A stretch of DNA of 64,000 bases from JBJXHG01 sp046160865 (GTDB lineage Bacteria; Planctomycetota; UBA1135; GCA-002686595): NCBI GenBank assembly GCA_046160865.1, contig JBJXHG010000167.1, forward strand, positions 1 to 64,000, in the 5' to 3' direction. The position numbers were made by a program, and so were the translations under genes. The notes beneath the pieces were generated by a model. The model searched no databases. It was not told the origin of the DNA and was given only the letters and a program-made list of their open reading frames with translations. Positions within the stretch are counted from its first letter, which is position 1; each line of letters opens with the position of its first letter. This document shows, piece after piece, positions 44,356-54,148 of this stretch.

Positions 44356-45528
44356 ATGACCGCCGTCCTCTATCTCGATCACGCCGCCACCACGCCCCTC
44401 GATCCGGCCGTGCGCGAAGCGATGCGTCCGTGGCTCGAGGACGAGTTCGGCAACCCGTCTTCGCGCCACCGCCTCGGCGTGCGCGCCGCGGAAGCGATCG
44501 AGAACGCGCGCCGCGCCGTCGCACGCGCGCTCGGCGCACCGCGCGAGCGCGTGCTGTTCACGTCGGGCGGCACCGAAGCGAACAATCTCGCCGTGCTCGG
44601 TCATGCGCGGGCGCGCGTGAAACAAGGCCGGCACGTCCTGGTCGGTCCTACCGAGCATCCGTGCGTGCGCGCGCCGGCGAATGCGTTGCGCGACGAAGGC
44701 TTCGACGTCGAGACCCTGCGGCTCACGGCGAGCGGCGCGCTCGATCTCGAGCACGCCGCGTCGCGCATGCGGGAGGACACCGTGCTCGTCGCGCAGATGC
44801 TCGTGCAGAACGAGGTCGGATCGATCTATCCCGTGCGCGAGCTCGCGCGGCTCGCTCGCTCGAGATCCCCGCACGCCGCCGTGCACGTCGACGGCGTGCA
44901 GGCGTTCGGCAAGGTCGATTTCTCGTTCGTCGAGCTCGGCGTCGACAGCCTCGCGATCGCCGCGCACAAGATCCACGGGCCGAAAGGCACCGGCGCGCTC
45001 GTGCTTCGTTCGGGCCTCGAGATCCGTCCGCTCGTCTACGGCGGCAATCAAGAGGAAGGCCTGCGCTCCGGCACCGAGAACGTCGCCGGCATCGTCGGCC
45101 TCGGTGTCGCCGCGACGCGCGCGCGCGAGACCGTCACGGAGACGATGCGCTCGACGGCTGCCGTGCGCGCGGTGTTCGTCGATGCGCTCCGTTCGATCGC
45201 CGATAGCAATGGGGCAGCGCGCGTCCTCGAGCCCGGTGCGCCGACTCAACCGCTCGCGTCCGCGATCCTGGCCGTGATCTTGCCGGGCGTGCCGTCGGAA
45301 GTACGCATGCACCACTTGGAAGCGCGCGGCGTGATCGTCAGCGCCGGCAGCGCATGCCAGGCGAAGAAGAGCGCGCTCAGCCCGTCGCTCGCGGCACTCG
45401 GCCTGTCGGAGGACGATGCGCGCTGCATGCTGCGCTTCTCGTTCGCGCGCACGACGACCATCGACGACGCGCGGCGCGCGCTCGCCGCACTCGACGAAGT
45501 CGCGCGCAGCGTGGAGACGGCGCGTTGA
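44356..45528 (+). CDS. Cysteine desulfurase (NifS/IscS family)
   Basis: This 390-residue PLP enzyme removes sulfur from cysteine. It has LYLDHAATTPLDP, SGGTEANNLAV, VHVDGVQAFGKV, the PLP Lys205 (AAHKIHGPKG), and the persulfide-carrying Cys334 in SAGSACQAKK. ATG at 44356 is preferred to the upstream open frame, which overlaps the antiporter gene. The stop overlaps the next start as TTGA, linking it to thiI, a natural sulfur-acceptor partner. Confidence 0.93.
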   Translation: MTAVLYLDHAATTPLDPAVREAMRPWLEDEFGNPSSRHRLGVRAAEAIENARRAVARALGAPRERVLFTSGGTEANNLAVLGHARARVKQGRHVLVGPTEHPCVRAPANALRDEGFDVETLRLTASGALDLEHAASRMREDTVLVAQMLVQNEVGSIYPVRELARLARSRSPHAAVHVDGVQAFGKVDFSFVELGVDSLAIAAHKIHGPKGTGALVLRSGLEIRPLVYGGNQEEGLRSGTENVAGIVGLGVAATRARETVTETMRSTAAVRAVFVDALRSIADSNGAARVLEPGAPTQPLASAILAVILPGVPSEVRMHHLEARGVIVSAGSACQAKKSALSPSLAALGLSEDDARCMLRFSFARTTTIDDARRALAALDEVARSVETAR

Positions 45529-46751
45529 CCGCGCGTGAATCGGAGCTCGCTCTGCCGGCCGAGCTCGCCGCGCCGCAGTGTGTCCTGGTCCGCTACGGCG
45601 AGCTGTCGCTCAAAGGCGGCAATCGTCTGCAGTTCGAGTCGCAGCTCGTCCGCAACATGAAGACGGCGCTGCGCTCGATCGGCAAAGCACGCCTCGAGCG
45701 CCATCGCGGCCGCATCCTCGTCACTCCGCCCGCGCGCGTCGAAGAGTGCGCGCGCCGCTTGCAGGACGTGTTCGGAATCAAGTCCGTGTCGCCGGTGTGG
45801 ACCGTCGAGCGCGAGGCGGCGGCGATCGTCGAGCGCGCGGGACAAGTGCTCGGTGACGCGCTGCGAAGCTTCGCGGGCCGCCGCGAGATCCCGTTCCGCG
45901 TCAGCACGACGCGCGCGGACAAGCGCTTTCCGATCACGTCGAGCGACTTCGATCGCGTGGTCGCCGACCACGTGATCCCGCATTTCCCCGCGCTGCGCGT
46001 GAATCTCGACGAGCCCGAGGTCGAGCTCGGCATCGACATCCGCTCCGAGCACGCATACGTGTTCGTACACCGCTATCCGGGCCCCGGCGGGCTGCCGGTG
46101 GGAACGCAGGGTCGCGCGCTGTGCTTGCTGTCGGGTGGCATCGACTCGCCCGTCGCGGCGTGGATGGGGATGAAGCGCGGCCTCTCCGTGTCCTTCGTCA
46201 CCTTCCACTCGTATCCGTACATCGGCGACTCGGCGAAGCAGAAGGTCATCACGCTCGCGCGCACGCTCGCGCGCTTCCAGAACAAGGCGCGGCTGTACGT
46301 CGTGCCGTTCGCCGACGTGCAGGTCGCCATCCGCGAAGCGACGCCGGAGAGCTACCGCACGGTGCTCTATCGCCGCATGATGCAGCGCATCGCCGCGCGC
46401 CTCGCCGCGCGCTTCGGCTTCCGCGCGCTGATCACCGGCGACAGCTTGGGGCAGGTTGCGAGCCAGACGCTCTCGAACATCGACTGCATCGGCAGCGTCG
46501 TCGACATGCCGCTCTTGCGGCCGCTGATCGGCTTCGACAAGGACGAGACCATCGCGGTTGCGCGCCGCATCGGCACGTTCGACATCTCGAGCATGCAGGA
46601 GCCGGACTGCTGCACGCTGTTCATGCCGGCGCATCCGATCATCTACGGCAAGCGTGCGCACTGCGAGGAGGCCGAAGCGCAGCTCGACATCGACGGGCTC
46701 ATCGATCGTGCGGTGGAGAACGTGGAGATCGTGGAGATCGAGGATGCGTGA
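45525..46751 (+). CDS. thiI: tRNA 4-thiouridine synthase ThiI (short form)
   Basis: This 408-residue protein thiolates U8 of tRNA and in some bacteria serves thiamine synthesis. It has the N-terminal ferredoxin-like/THUMP region (VRYGELSLKGGNR, RGRILVTPP), and a PP-loop SGGIDS (203-208), with the Cys-pair EPDCC (362-363) near the C-terminus. The rhodanese domain of E. coli ThiI is absent, as in many ThiI proteins. The start is a TTG at 45525 overlapping the desulfurase stop. The following gene overlaps it by eight bases. Confidence 0.93.
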   Translation: MTARESELALPAELAAPQCVLVRYGELSLKGGNRLQFESQLVRNMKTALRSIGKARLERHRGRILVTPPARVEECARRLQDVFGIKSVSPVWTVEREAAAIVERAGQVLGDALRSFAGRREIPFRVSTTRADKRFPITSSDFDRVVADHVIPHFPALRVNLDEPEVELGIDIRSEHAYVFVHRYPGPGGLPVGTQGRALCLLSGGIDSPVAAWMGMKRGLSVSFVTFHSYPYIGDSAKQKVITLARTLARFQNKARLYVVPFADVQVAIREATPESYRTVLYRRMMQRIAARLAARFGFRALITGDSLGQVASQTLSNIDCIGSVVDMPLLRPLIGFDKDETIAVARRIGTFDISSMQEPDCCTLFMPAHPIIYGKRAHCEEAEAQLDIDGLIDRAVENVEIVEIEDA

Positions 46752-48120
46752 GCGTTGTCTCCGCTTCGTCGGAGTCGCAGCGCTGTGCGTTCCGGCTGCC
46801 GTCGCGCAGAGCAACGTGCCGTCGAACGCCGTGGCGAGCGACGATCGCGCGATCGTGGAATGGCTGCGCGAGCGCGCGCTGCCCGTGCCGGCTGCGGCGA
46901 GCGCCGTGTCGGCCTGGACCGCGATCGACGCCGTGCTCGCGGGTGCGCACGTCGTCGGTCTCGGCGAAGCGACACACGGCCAGCGCGAGTCGTTCGAGCT
47001 GAAGCGGCGGCTCACGCTGCACCTCGTGCGCGACCAGGGTTTTCGGATCGTCGCGTACGAAGCGAGCAGCACGCGCGCGCGCGCCTGCGACGACTACATC
47101 GCCGGCCGGACGAGCGACATGCAGGCCGCGCTGCACGGCCTCGGCATGTTGATCTGGAGGAACGACGAGAACGCGGCGCTGCTCGACGATCTGCGCGCGT
47201 GGAACCAAGGCTCGAAGCCCGAGGACCGCGTGCGCTTCGTCGGCGTCGACGTGCAAGACGGCGAGGCCGCCGGCGCGCGACTCACGGAGCTGCTAGAGCG
47301 CGCGCGGTCGCCGCTCGCCGCGGAGGCAAAGGGGCTCGGCACGAAGATCGAAGCCGCGCGCGACGCGGCGTACTCCGGCGGCGACTGGCGCACGTTCACC
47401 GCCGCCGCGGGCGAGGTCGACGCGCTGCTGCGATCCGTGTCGCTTGCATTCGGGGAGATCGCCGCGAAGACGTCGCGCGCCGACGCCGAGGAAGTCCTCA
47501 CGCGTGCCCGCGAGCTCGCGCGCTTCGCCGAAGCCGCGACGAGCGCCGAAGGCCGCGATCACGCGATGGCGCAGACGCTGCTCGACGAGCTCGCGCGTGC
47601 TGGAGCGGGCACGAAAGTCGTGCTGTGGGCGCACAACGCGCACGTCACGAACGGACCGCTGCGGTACATGGGGACGACGGCACTCGGCCTGGGCGGTGTG
47701 CTCGCGGCGTCTCTCGGCGAGAAGTACTACGCGCTCGGCTTCCTGTTCGGAGAAGGGTCGTTCGCCGCGCTGGCGCAGGACGCCGATCGGAAGTGGACCT
47801 TCAAGAGCTACGAAGTCCCGCCCTGTCCCGGCTCGGTCGAGGCCACGTTTCAACGCGCGCGCCAAGGTGACTTGATCGTCGATCTGCGCGGCGCGCCGAA
47901 GGACGGTGACGTCGGTGCGTGGCTCGCGCAATCGCATCCGATGCGTTGGTACGGCGGCTACAACATTCCCGACGACGTCGTCGCGCAGAGCATCCAGCTC
48001 GACAAGCTTCAGCAGATCGAGCCACGCGTCGACTTCGACGGACTCGTGTACATCGCGAAGACGAGCGCGACGCGGGTGTGGGAGCCTGCGGGCACGGGAA
48101 GCGCCGGCCGCGGCAAGTAA
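46744..48120 (+). CDS. Erythromycin-esterase-family protein
   Basis: This 458-residue protein has a signal peptide (MRERCLRFVGVAALCVPAAVAQS) and the erythromycin esterase domain: VVGLGEATHGQRESFELKRRLTLHLV (the conserved Glu/His segment), GLGMLIWRN, VRFVGVDVQDG, VVLWAHNAHVTNG and MRWYGGYNIPDD. Family members include EreA/EreB-type macrolide esterases, but most are uncharacterised, so no resistance function is claimed. It starts at ATG 46744, inside the end of thiI. Confidence 0.85.
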   Translation: MRERCLRFVGVAALCVPAAVAQSNVPSNAVASDDRAIVEWLRERALPVPAAASAVSAWTAIDAVLAGAHVVGLGEATHGQRESFELKRRLTLHLVRDQGFRIVAYEASSTRARACDDYIAGRTSDMQAALHGLGMLIWRNDENAALLDDLRAWNQGSKPEDRVRFVGVDVQDGEAAGARLTELLERARSPLAAEAKGLGTKIEAARDAAYSGGDWRTFTAAAGEVDALLRSVSLAFGEIAAKTSRADAEEVLTRARELARFAEAATSAEGRDHAMAQTLLDELARAGAGTKVVLWAHNAHVTNGPLRYMGTTALGLGGVLAASLGEKYYALGFLFGEGSFAALAQDADRKWTFKSYEVPPCPGSVEATFQRARQGDLIVDLRGAPKDGDVGAWLAQSHPMRWYGGYNIPDDVVAQSIQLDKLQQIEPRVDFDGLVYIAKTSATRVWEPAGTGSAGRGK

Positions 48121-48217
48121 CTGAGATCGAGACGGGCGCGCTTGAATCCGCGCGACCGCGCGCGCCACCGATTGTCGTCGTGCCGCGCCTCCCCGCGCTT
48201 GCTACCTTCTGCCGCAC

Positions 48218-50215
48218 ATGAACCGGAGCATCGCGCTCTTCGTCGCGCTGGTCATCCTGCTCGCCCACATCCTCGTCATCCACAACGATGGCGAGGGTTT
48301 CTTCGCGTACCCGTACGACCAGGCCTACGCGGTGCTGCGCCTCGCGCGCAACTTCGTGCTCGACGGACACCTGCGCTGGAACGTCGGCGAGCCGCCGTTC
48401 GAGAGCTATCCGTCGATCGTGTGGGTGGGCGTCGCGGCGGTCGGCGAGCGCATCGCCGCGAGCGTTTCCTCGTTCAAGCCCTACCTGTTCCTGCAAACCG
48501 TCGGCGTCTTGTGCGTGCTGTTCACGGTCGTCGTCGCCGCGCACTTCCGGCCCGATCGCGCGGCGGGTTTGATCGCGTCGCTGATTCTCGTGACGACCGG
48601 CGCGCTCGCTGCGGCGGCCGCGAACGGGCTCGAGACGGGGCTCTTCACGTTCGCGATCCTGGCCGCGTTCTGGTCGCTCGAGCACGGCTACTCGCGTCGT
48701 TTCGCGATCGCGATGGCGTTGATCGTGCTGACTCGTCCTGAAGGGCTCGTCGTCGCCGGCGGCCTGGCAGTGCTGCGCGTCGCGATGCGACTGTCGTCCG
48801 CGCCGCCGCCGCGTCCGGGCGGCAAGAGCCTCTGGCCGCTGCTCGTCCCCGCGCTCGTGCTCGGCGTCTTCGCGTACTTGCGCCACCGCTGGACGGGCGA
48901 GTGGCTCTCGCCGACCGCGCGCGCCGCGCTCCAGCCGTACTCGGGTCAGTGGGAGTCGGGTTGGCGCGCGTTCCTCGACGCATGTGTCGCCGCGCCGAGC
49001 CTACTCTTGCTCGTGTACCCGTTCGGCTACTTCTGGCTCGGACGGCTCTCGGGCACCGGCGCGCGTGCGCTGTTCCTCGCGCTGCTTTGGGTGCTCGTGA
49101 TGATCTTCCAGGGGCGCTCGCCGCTGCCGTTCTCGGGCGCGCTCGCGCCGGCGCTGCCGCTGTTCGTGATCGCGATCCAGGAAGGGATGATCGAAGCGCT
49201 CGACAGCAAGTCGATGCTGTGGCGGCGCCTCACGCTCGTGCTGCTCACGCTGTGCCTCGTCGCGTCGGCGCTCGCGAGCAAGAAGCCTGGCGACTTGGGG
49301 CCGCTTTCGACCGCGCGCTTCCACGAAGCGTGGATGACGTCGAGCGGCTCGGCGCGCTACGGCTACGACCAGGCGCTCGGCCGGCCGGGCGTGATGGAAG
49401 AGGTCACGAACACGAACGAGCTGCGTTCGGTCGGCGCGTTCTTGAACGAGCAGGTCGACCCGGCGCGCAGCGTGCTCACGCCGTGGCCCGGCGCCATCGG
49501 CTACTTGTCGCGCCTCACGGTGCTCGATCCGCTCGGACGCACGAACCCGATCGCCGGCAGCCGTGCCGCCGCTTCGTGGAGCCGACGCGAGCGCTCCGAC
49601 GTCGTCGCGGCGCTCGAGACCGGTCCCGACTTCGTCGTGCCCCTGCTCGCGCGCGCGAGCGGCGCCACGTCGGTGCACGAGATCGCCGAGGCTTGGCGCC
49701 TCGAGCTCGACTTGCGCGCGATGGACGAAGGTCGCGCGGCGCAGATCGAGCGCGCATTCGAGCGCTTCGAACTCGTCACGATCCCGGTGCACGGCGACAA
49801 GCACGGCACCGCGCCGCTGCGCAGCCGGCGCTTCTTCTTGCTGCGCAACCGCGGGCTCGCGCTCGCGCCGAAGCTCGAGATCGTGCTCGACGGCGGCCGT
49901 GCACGCTTCCTCGCGAAGCACGCCAGCCACCAGCAGATCGTCGATTTGTCGGTGCGTGCACTCGACGAGCGCGGCCGAACGTGGTGGCTGCGGCCGAACG
50001 GCGAGTTCGTGATGGAGTTCGCCGTGCAGGCACGCCGCTCGATCCTGCTGTACAGCACCGGCACGCGCGCGATCGAGCTCGCCGCAGAGGACGTGCCGCG
50101 GACGCTCGACGGCGCACGCGTCGTGCGCTTGACGGCGGTGCTGCGCAATCCCGACTTCAGCGGCACGGACGCGTTCGCGCTCGCGAGCGATGAGGCCGTC
50201 GCGGAGTTGCCTTAG
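48218..50215 (+). CDS. Polytopic membrane protein, glycosyltransferase-like
   Basis: This 665-residue protein has about ten hydrophobic segments in its first 360 residues (starting IALFVALVILLAHILVIHN), then a large C-terminal extracytoplasmic region. The layout, the acidic first loop (NDGEGFFAYPYDQAY) and a few patterns (GLETGLFTFAILAAF, LTRPEGLV) resemble GT-C/arabinosyl- or mannosyltransferase-like membrane proteins that use lipid-linked sugars. The exact donor and acceptor are unknown. It converges on the NtrC-like regulator gene, with an R1 hairpin between. Confidence 0.7.
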   Translation: MNRSIALFVALVILLAHILVIHNDGEGFFAYPYDQAYAVLRLARNFVLDGHLRWNVGEPPFESYPSIVWVGVAAVGERIAASVSSFKPYLFLQTVGVLCVLFTVVVAAHFRPDRAAGLIASLILVTTGALAAAAANGLETGLFTFAILAAFWSLEHGYSRRFAIAMALIVLTRPEGLVVAGGLAVLRVAMRLSSAPPPRPGGKSLWPLLVPALVLGVFAYLRHRWTGEWLSPTARAALQPYSGQWESGWRAFLDACVAAPSLLLLVYPFGYFWLGRLSGTGARALFLALLWVLVMIFQGRSPLPFSGALAPALPLFVIAIQEGMIEALDSKSMLWRRLTLVLLTLCLVASALASKKPGDLGPLSTARFHEAWMTSSGSARYGYDQALGRPGVMEEVTNTNELRSVGAFLNEQVDPARSVLTPWPGAIGYLSRLTVLDPLGRTNPIAGSRAAASWSRRERSDVVAALETGPDFVVPLLARASGATSVHEIAEAWRLELDLRAMDEGRAAQIERAFERFELVTIPVHGDKHGTAPLRSRRFFLLRNRGLALAPKLEIVLDGGRARFLAKHASHQQIVDLSVRALDERGRTWWLRPNGEFVMEFAVQARRSILLYSTGTRAIELAAEDVPRTLDGARVVRLTAVLRNPDFSGTDAFALASDEAVAELP

Positions 50216-50221
50216 CCCGCA

Positions 50222-50288
50222 TTTCTCACCACGTCCGTCGCGAAGTTGCGCCAGCGCGTTGGCGCGACCTCGTGACGCCGGTGAGGAG
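50222..50288. repeat. Short copy of hairpin family R1
   Basis: It begins with the shared terminus TTCTCACCACGTCCGTCGCG (50223-50242) and ends GGTGAGGAG (50280-50288), with an inner inverted pair (TGCGCCA against TGGCGCG). It is about 67 bases long, lacking the inner part of the long copies. It lies between convergent genes ending at 50215 and 50371. Confidence 0.65.
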
Positions 50289-50370
50289 TGGCGCGGGCGG
50301 ATCGTCGCCCGTCCGCCGCGCATAGAAGCGTGCGGAGACCGACGCACCCATCGCGCGACGGAGCGGACGC

Positions 50371-52344
50371 TCAGCTGATCTCGTAGCGCTTGAGCTTGCG
50401 GTACAGCGTGCTCTTGCCGAGGTTCAAGAGCTTCGCCGCCGCGAGCTTGTCGCCTTGCGTGCGGTCGAGCGCGCGCAAGAGCAGCATCTTCTCGTAGAAG
50501 TCGAAGCTGAGCGGCGAGTCGATGTCGATGTCGTACGGCCCGCGCTCGCGCATGAGCCGCGCCGAGCGGACGCCACTGCGTGCATCGGACTCGCGCGGAC
50601 GACCCGGGATCGAGTGCGTGCCTTGCGCCTGCGGCCCCGACGGCCGCCGCGCCGGGATCAAATCGTGGCCCGGCAGCTCTTCGAATTGCTCGCGCAAGCT
50701 GCGCGGCAGGTCGTCGACCTCGATCGTCGGGCCGGTCGCGTGCAGGCACGCCTGCTCGATCGTGTTCTCGAGCTCGCCGATGTTCTCGGGCCAAGCGTGC
50801 GCACGAAAGATCGCGCGCACTTCCTCGGAGAAGCCGGCCACCTTGCGCGGTGTGCCGTAACGCCCGAGGAACTGCTGCGCGAGCGACTCGATGTCGACGC
50901 CACGCGCGACGAGCGTCGGTACCCCGAGCGTGTGCGGCTCGAGATGCTGCGCCAGGTCCCGCGCGAACTGGCCCTCTACGATCTTCGACTCGATCGGCTC
51001 CGACGCCGAGAAGATCAGACGCACGTCGAGGCGCTCGGAGCGCGTCGAGCCGACGCGCTGCAACGCCCCGTCGCGCAGGAAGCGCACGAGGCGCTCTTGG
51101 ATCGGGAGCGGCGCTTCTTGGATCTCTTCCAAGTAGAGCGTGCCGTCTTGCGCGAGGTGCAAGAGACCCGCGGCCTCGCCGTGCGCGCCCGCGTGTGCGC
51201 CTTTCGCGTGTCCGAAGAGCTCGAGCTCGAGGTTGTCGCCCGAGACGGCGCCGCAGTGGATCTGCAGGAACGCGCCGGTGGACGCACCGGAGTAGTGCAG
51301 CGTCCGGGCGATGCGTTCCTTGCCGCTGCCGTGTTCCCCGCGCAAGAACACCGGCTCGTTCGTCGCGACCGCGTGCTGCACCGCGGCGCGCAGCTGTGCG
51401 GCCGCGTCACTGTCGCCGGCGAGCGCGTCGATGCGATACGTGCAGCGCGCCGCCTCGACCAGCGCACCCGCTTCAGGGCGCGCCACACATACGCCGTGGA
51501 CGCGCGCGTGCTCGGTCGCCGTGCGCCGTTTCGCCGCGTCGTACAAGAGCACCACGCGCAGACCAGGATCGAGATCGCCCGGATGGACGACGAGCGGAAC
51601 GACCGTCGCCGTGAGCGAGCGCGGAGCGTGTCCCTTGCGCGCAGAGAGGTCGAAGCGGAATCCGTCGCGCAGCTCGATGCGAGCGTCGCGCACGAACGCT
51701 TCGAGGCGGGTGGCCGGCGCCAAGCTACCCAAGTGCTGGTGCTCGAGGCGCGCACCGAGCAGCTCGCGCGCGCCGCGGTCGGCTTGGCGCACGAGACCTT
51801 CGCCGTCGACGACGAGCACGCCGTCCGGCCGCGCGATGCCGTGATCCCGCGCGTGTGCGCCGTCGTGGGCATCGCGAGGGCCGGCGCCGTCCGCGGGCCG
51901 CGCGCGCTCTTCGGCGGCGCGGCGCGCATGGCCTTGGTACGCGCGGAGTTCCTCGTGGAGCTCGTGGATGCGTTGGCGGACGCGCAGCTGCAGGCGCAGC
52001 ACGTGCTCGAGCGTCGGCAGTTCCGTGCGCGAGAGGAATGCATCGCAGCCCGCGTCGAAGCCGCGCGCGATGTCCTCCGTGACCGGCGCTTGCGCGTGGA
52101 ACAGGAGCAGCGGCGCGCCGTTCGTCTCCGGGATCGCCTTGAGCCGCCGGCACACTTCGTAGCCGTCGACACCCGACGAAAGACCCGCGGCGATCAGGAA
52201 CGCGTCGAACGTGTGGCTGCGTGCGGCGACCAATCCGCGCGCACCGTTGTCGGCCTCCACGACTTCGTGCCCAGCATTGCCGAGCCGGCTTTTGAGAATG
52301 ATGCGGTGACCAGAATCATCATCGACGACGAGAATGCGGCTCAC
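50371..52344 (-). CDS. NtrC-like regulator with degenerate receiver and AAA+ motifs
   Basis: This 657-residue protein has the NtrC layout: receiver (1-120), a PAS-like middle (about 165-275), AAA+ (about 300-560) and a Fis-type HTH at the end (AAAKLLNLGKSTLYRKLKRY). Key residues are changed. The phospho-acceptor Asp is Ala52 (DAFLIAAGL) and the receiver Lys is Arg106. Walker A is GEHGSGKE (336-343), the sigma-54-contacting loop reads GAHAGA (382-387) instead of GAFTGA, and the Walker B Asp is Glu406 (LYLEEI). It may act as a DNA-binding protein independent of phosphorylation and perhaps of sigma-54. GTG 52344 has GGAGGTG directly upstream. Confidence 0.85.
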   Translation of the reverse strand: MSRILVVDDDSGHRIILKSRLGNAGHEVVEADNGARGLVAARSHTFDAFLIAAGLSSGVDGYEVCRRLKAIPETNGAPLLLFHAQAPVTEDIARGFDAGCDAFLSRTELPTLEHVLRLQLRVRQRIHELHEELRAYQGHARRAAEERARPADGAGPRDAHDGAHARDHGIARPDGVLVVDGEGLVRQADRGARELLGARLEHQHLGSLAPATRLEAFVRDARIELRDGFRFDLSARKGHAPRSLTATVVPLVVHPGDLDPGLRVVLLYDAAKRRTATEHARVHGVCVARPEAGALVEAARCTYRIDALAGDSDAAAQLRAAVQHAVATNEPVFLRGEHGSGKERIARTLHYSGASTGAFLQIHCGAVSGDNLELELFGHAKGAHAGAHGEAAGLLHLAQDGTLYLEEIQEAPLPIQERLVRFLRDGALQRVGSTRSERLDVRLIFSASEPIESKIVEGQFARDLAQHLEPHTLGVPTLVARGVDIESLAQQFLGRYGTPRKVAGFSEEVRAIFRAHAWPENIGELENTIEQACLHATGPTIEVDDLPRSLREQFEELPGHDLIPARRPSGPQAQGTHSIPGRPRESDARSGVRSARLMRERGPYDIDIDSPLSFDFYEKMLLLRALDRTQGDKLAAAKLLNLGKSTLYRKLKRYEIS

Positions 52345-52646
52345 GGGCACCTCCATCGGATGGCGAGCGACGAGGGGGACGCAGGGCGGAACCGACAGCG
52401 ACCGGGAAGTTGGTGCCGTCGGGCGGCAAGCAGGAAACGTGGGGCGAGAGGCATGACAGTAACGGGCCTCGCGCTCCCTGCAAGGGTTTCCGCGACCGCG
52501 CGTCGCTGCTCTCGCGATTTGTCGCGTGAATTCGCGCACGCGATCGGCGTTTGCGCGCGATCGAATCGCAATGCGCATCGCGCTCGTCCAACTCCGCCGC
52601 GCTCGAATTTTCGATGTGCGCGTCGCGCGTGGATTCGGCGCGTCAC
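52345..52646. other. Gap between the NtrC-like gene and tRNA-Val
   Basis: No protein-like frame is seen in these 302 bases. It must hold the promoter of the leftward regulator gene and any terminator for the leftward tRNA. A GC-rich alternating tract (GCGCACGCGATCGGCG) is present near 52536-52551. No -24/-12 sigma-54 promoter or clear -35/-10 pair was recognised. Confidence 0.3.
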
Positions 52647-52722
52647 TGGTGGGCGATGAGGGATTCGAACCCCCGACTTCCTCCTTGTAAGGGAGGCACT
52701 CTAGCCGCTGAGTTAATCGCCC
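52647..52722 (-). tRNA. tRNA-Val (anticodon UAC), CCA encoded
   Basis: Read on the minus strand it folds as a tRNA: acceptor GGGCGAT/ATCGCCC, a D arm with CTCAGCGGCTAGAG, anticodon stem CCTCC/GGAGG with loop CTTACAA (anticodon TAC), and a T arm GGGGGTTCGAATCCCTC. The discriminator A is followed by an encoded CCA. UAC reads GUA (and likely GUG) valine codons. Confidence 0.95.
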
Positions 52723-52846
52723 GATCCTGAACGGGGCCGGACACGGTATCCTTCGCGGTCCTCTCTCCAAAGGGGCGAGGTGCGCGAGCCGCTCGTCGCG
52801 ACGGACTCGCCAAGCATCGCTTCACTACCAGGATCGAATCGGACTC

Positions 52847-54148
52847 ATGCGCATCGCAGTCGTCGGCACGGGCTACGTCGGACTCGTTGCGGGCACGTGT
52901 TTTGCTGAAAGCGGCAACCACGTCGTCTGCATCGACATCGACGCGAAGAAGATCGAAGGTCTCAAGCAAGGCGTCGTGCCGATCTACGAGCCCGGCCTCG
53001 AAGAGCTGCTGCGACGCAACTCGCACGACGGGCGCATCACGTTCACTACGAGCTACGCGGAGGGTGTGCCGCGCGCAGAAGTGGTGTTCATCGCAGTCGG
53101 TACTCCGCCGGGCGAGAACGGCAGCGCGGACCTGAAATACGTCCTCGAAGCTGCGCGCTCCATCGGGACGCACATGACCGGTTACACGGTCGTCGTCGAC
53201 AAGTCGACGGTACCGGTTGGAACGGCGAAGAAGGTCGCGGCTGCGTTGCGCGAGAGCACGCGGCACGAGTTCGACGTCGTGAGCAACCCCGAGTTCTTGA
53301 AGGAAGGCGCCGCGATCGACGACTTCCTGAAGCCCGATCGCGTCGTGATCGGCAGCGAGAGCACGCGTGCGCGCGAAGTGATGGACGAGCTCTACGCCCC
53401 GTTCGTGCGCACCGGCAACCCGATCCTCCACATGGACATCGCATCCGCCGAGCTCACGAAGTACGCGGCGAACGCGATGCTCGCGACGCGGATCTCGTTC
53501 ATGAACGAGGTGGCGAACATCTGCTCGCGCGTGGGCGCGAACATCGACGCCGTCCGCAAGGGCATCGGCTCCGACGCGCGGATCGGCTCGAAGTTCCTCT
53601 TCGCGGGCATCGGTTACGGCGGCTCGTGCTTTCCGAAGGACGTGAAGGCGGTCGTCAAGACGGCGAGCGATCTTGGTTACGACTTCCGCATCCTGCGCGC
53701 GGTCGAGGAGGTCAACGAGCTCCAGAAGCACGTGCTCGTCGGCATGATCCAGCAGAAGTTCGGCCAGAACCTGAAGGGCCGGACGCTGGCGGTCTGGGGC
53801 CTCTCGTTCAAGCCGAACACCGACGACATGCGCGAGGCGCCGGCGATCGCGGTGATCGAGGGACTGCTCTCGGCCGGGGCACGCGTGGTGGCGTACGACC
53901 CGGAGGCGATGAAGGAGTGCAAGGCGCACCACTTCGGCGATCGGATCGACTACGCCAGCGGGCCGATGACCGCGCTCGAGAACGCCGACGCGCTCGTGCT
54001 GGTGACGGAGTGGAACGAGTTCCGCCGCCCGGATTTCGAGGCCATCAAGGCCGCGCTCAAGACACCGACGATCTTCGACGGGCGCAACATCTACTCGCGT
54101 GGCACGCTCGAGAAGTTGGGCTTCGACTACCACGGCATCGGCTGCTAG
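52847..54148 (+). CDS. ugd: UDP-glucose 6-dehydrogenase
   Basis: This 433-residue enzyme oxidises UDP-glucose to UDP-glucuronate for surface polysaccharides. It has the Rossmann start MRIAVVGTGYVGL, VPIYEPGLEELL, DKSTVPVGT, SNPEFLKEGAAIDDF, the catalytic Cys261 in GYGGSCFPKD, and WGLSFKPNTDDMREAPA. UDP-glucuronate may feed the glycosyltransferase and flippase genes nearby, although they are not contiguous. It is read away from the tRNA. Confidence 0.96.
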   Translation: MRIAVVGTGYVGLVAGTCFAESGNHVVCIDIDAKKIEGLKQGVVPIYEPGLEELLRRNSHDGRITFTTSYAEGVPRAEVVFIAVGTPPGENGSADLKYVLEAARSIGTHMTGYTVVVDKSTVPVGTAKKVAAALRESTRHEFDVVSNPEFLKEGAAIDDFLKPDRVVIGSESTRAREVMDELYAPFVRTGNPILHMDIASAELTKYAANAMLATRISFMNEVANICSRVGANIDAVRKGIGSDARIGSKFLFAGIGYGGSCFPKDVKAVVKTASDLGYDFRILRAVEEVNELQKHVLVGMIQQKFGQNLKGRTLAVWGLSFKPNTDDMREAPAIAVIEGLLSAGARVVAYDPEAMKECKAHHFGDRIDYASGPMTALENADALVLVTEWNEFRRPDFEAIKAALKTPTIFDGRNIYSRGTLEKLGFDYHGIGC

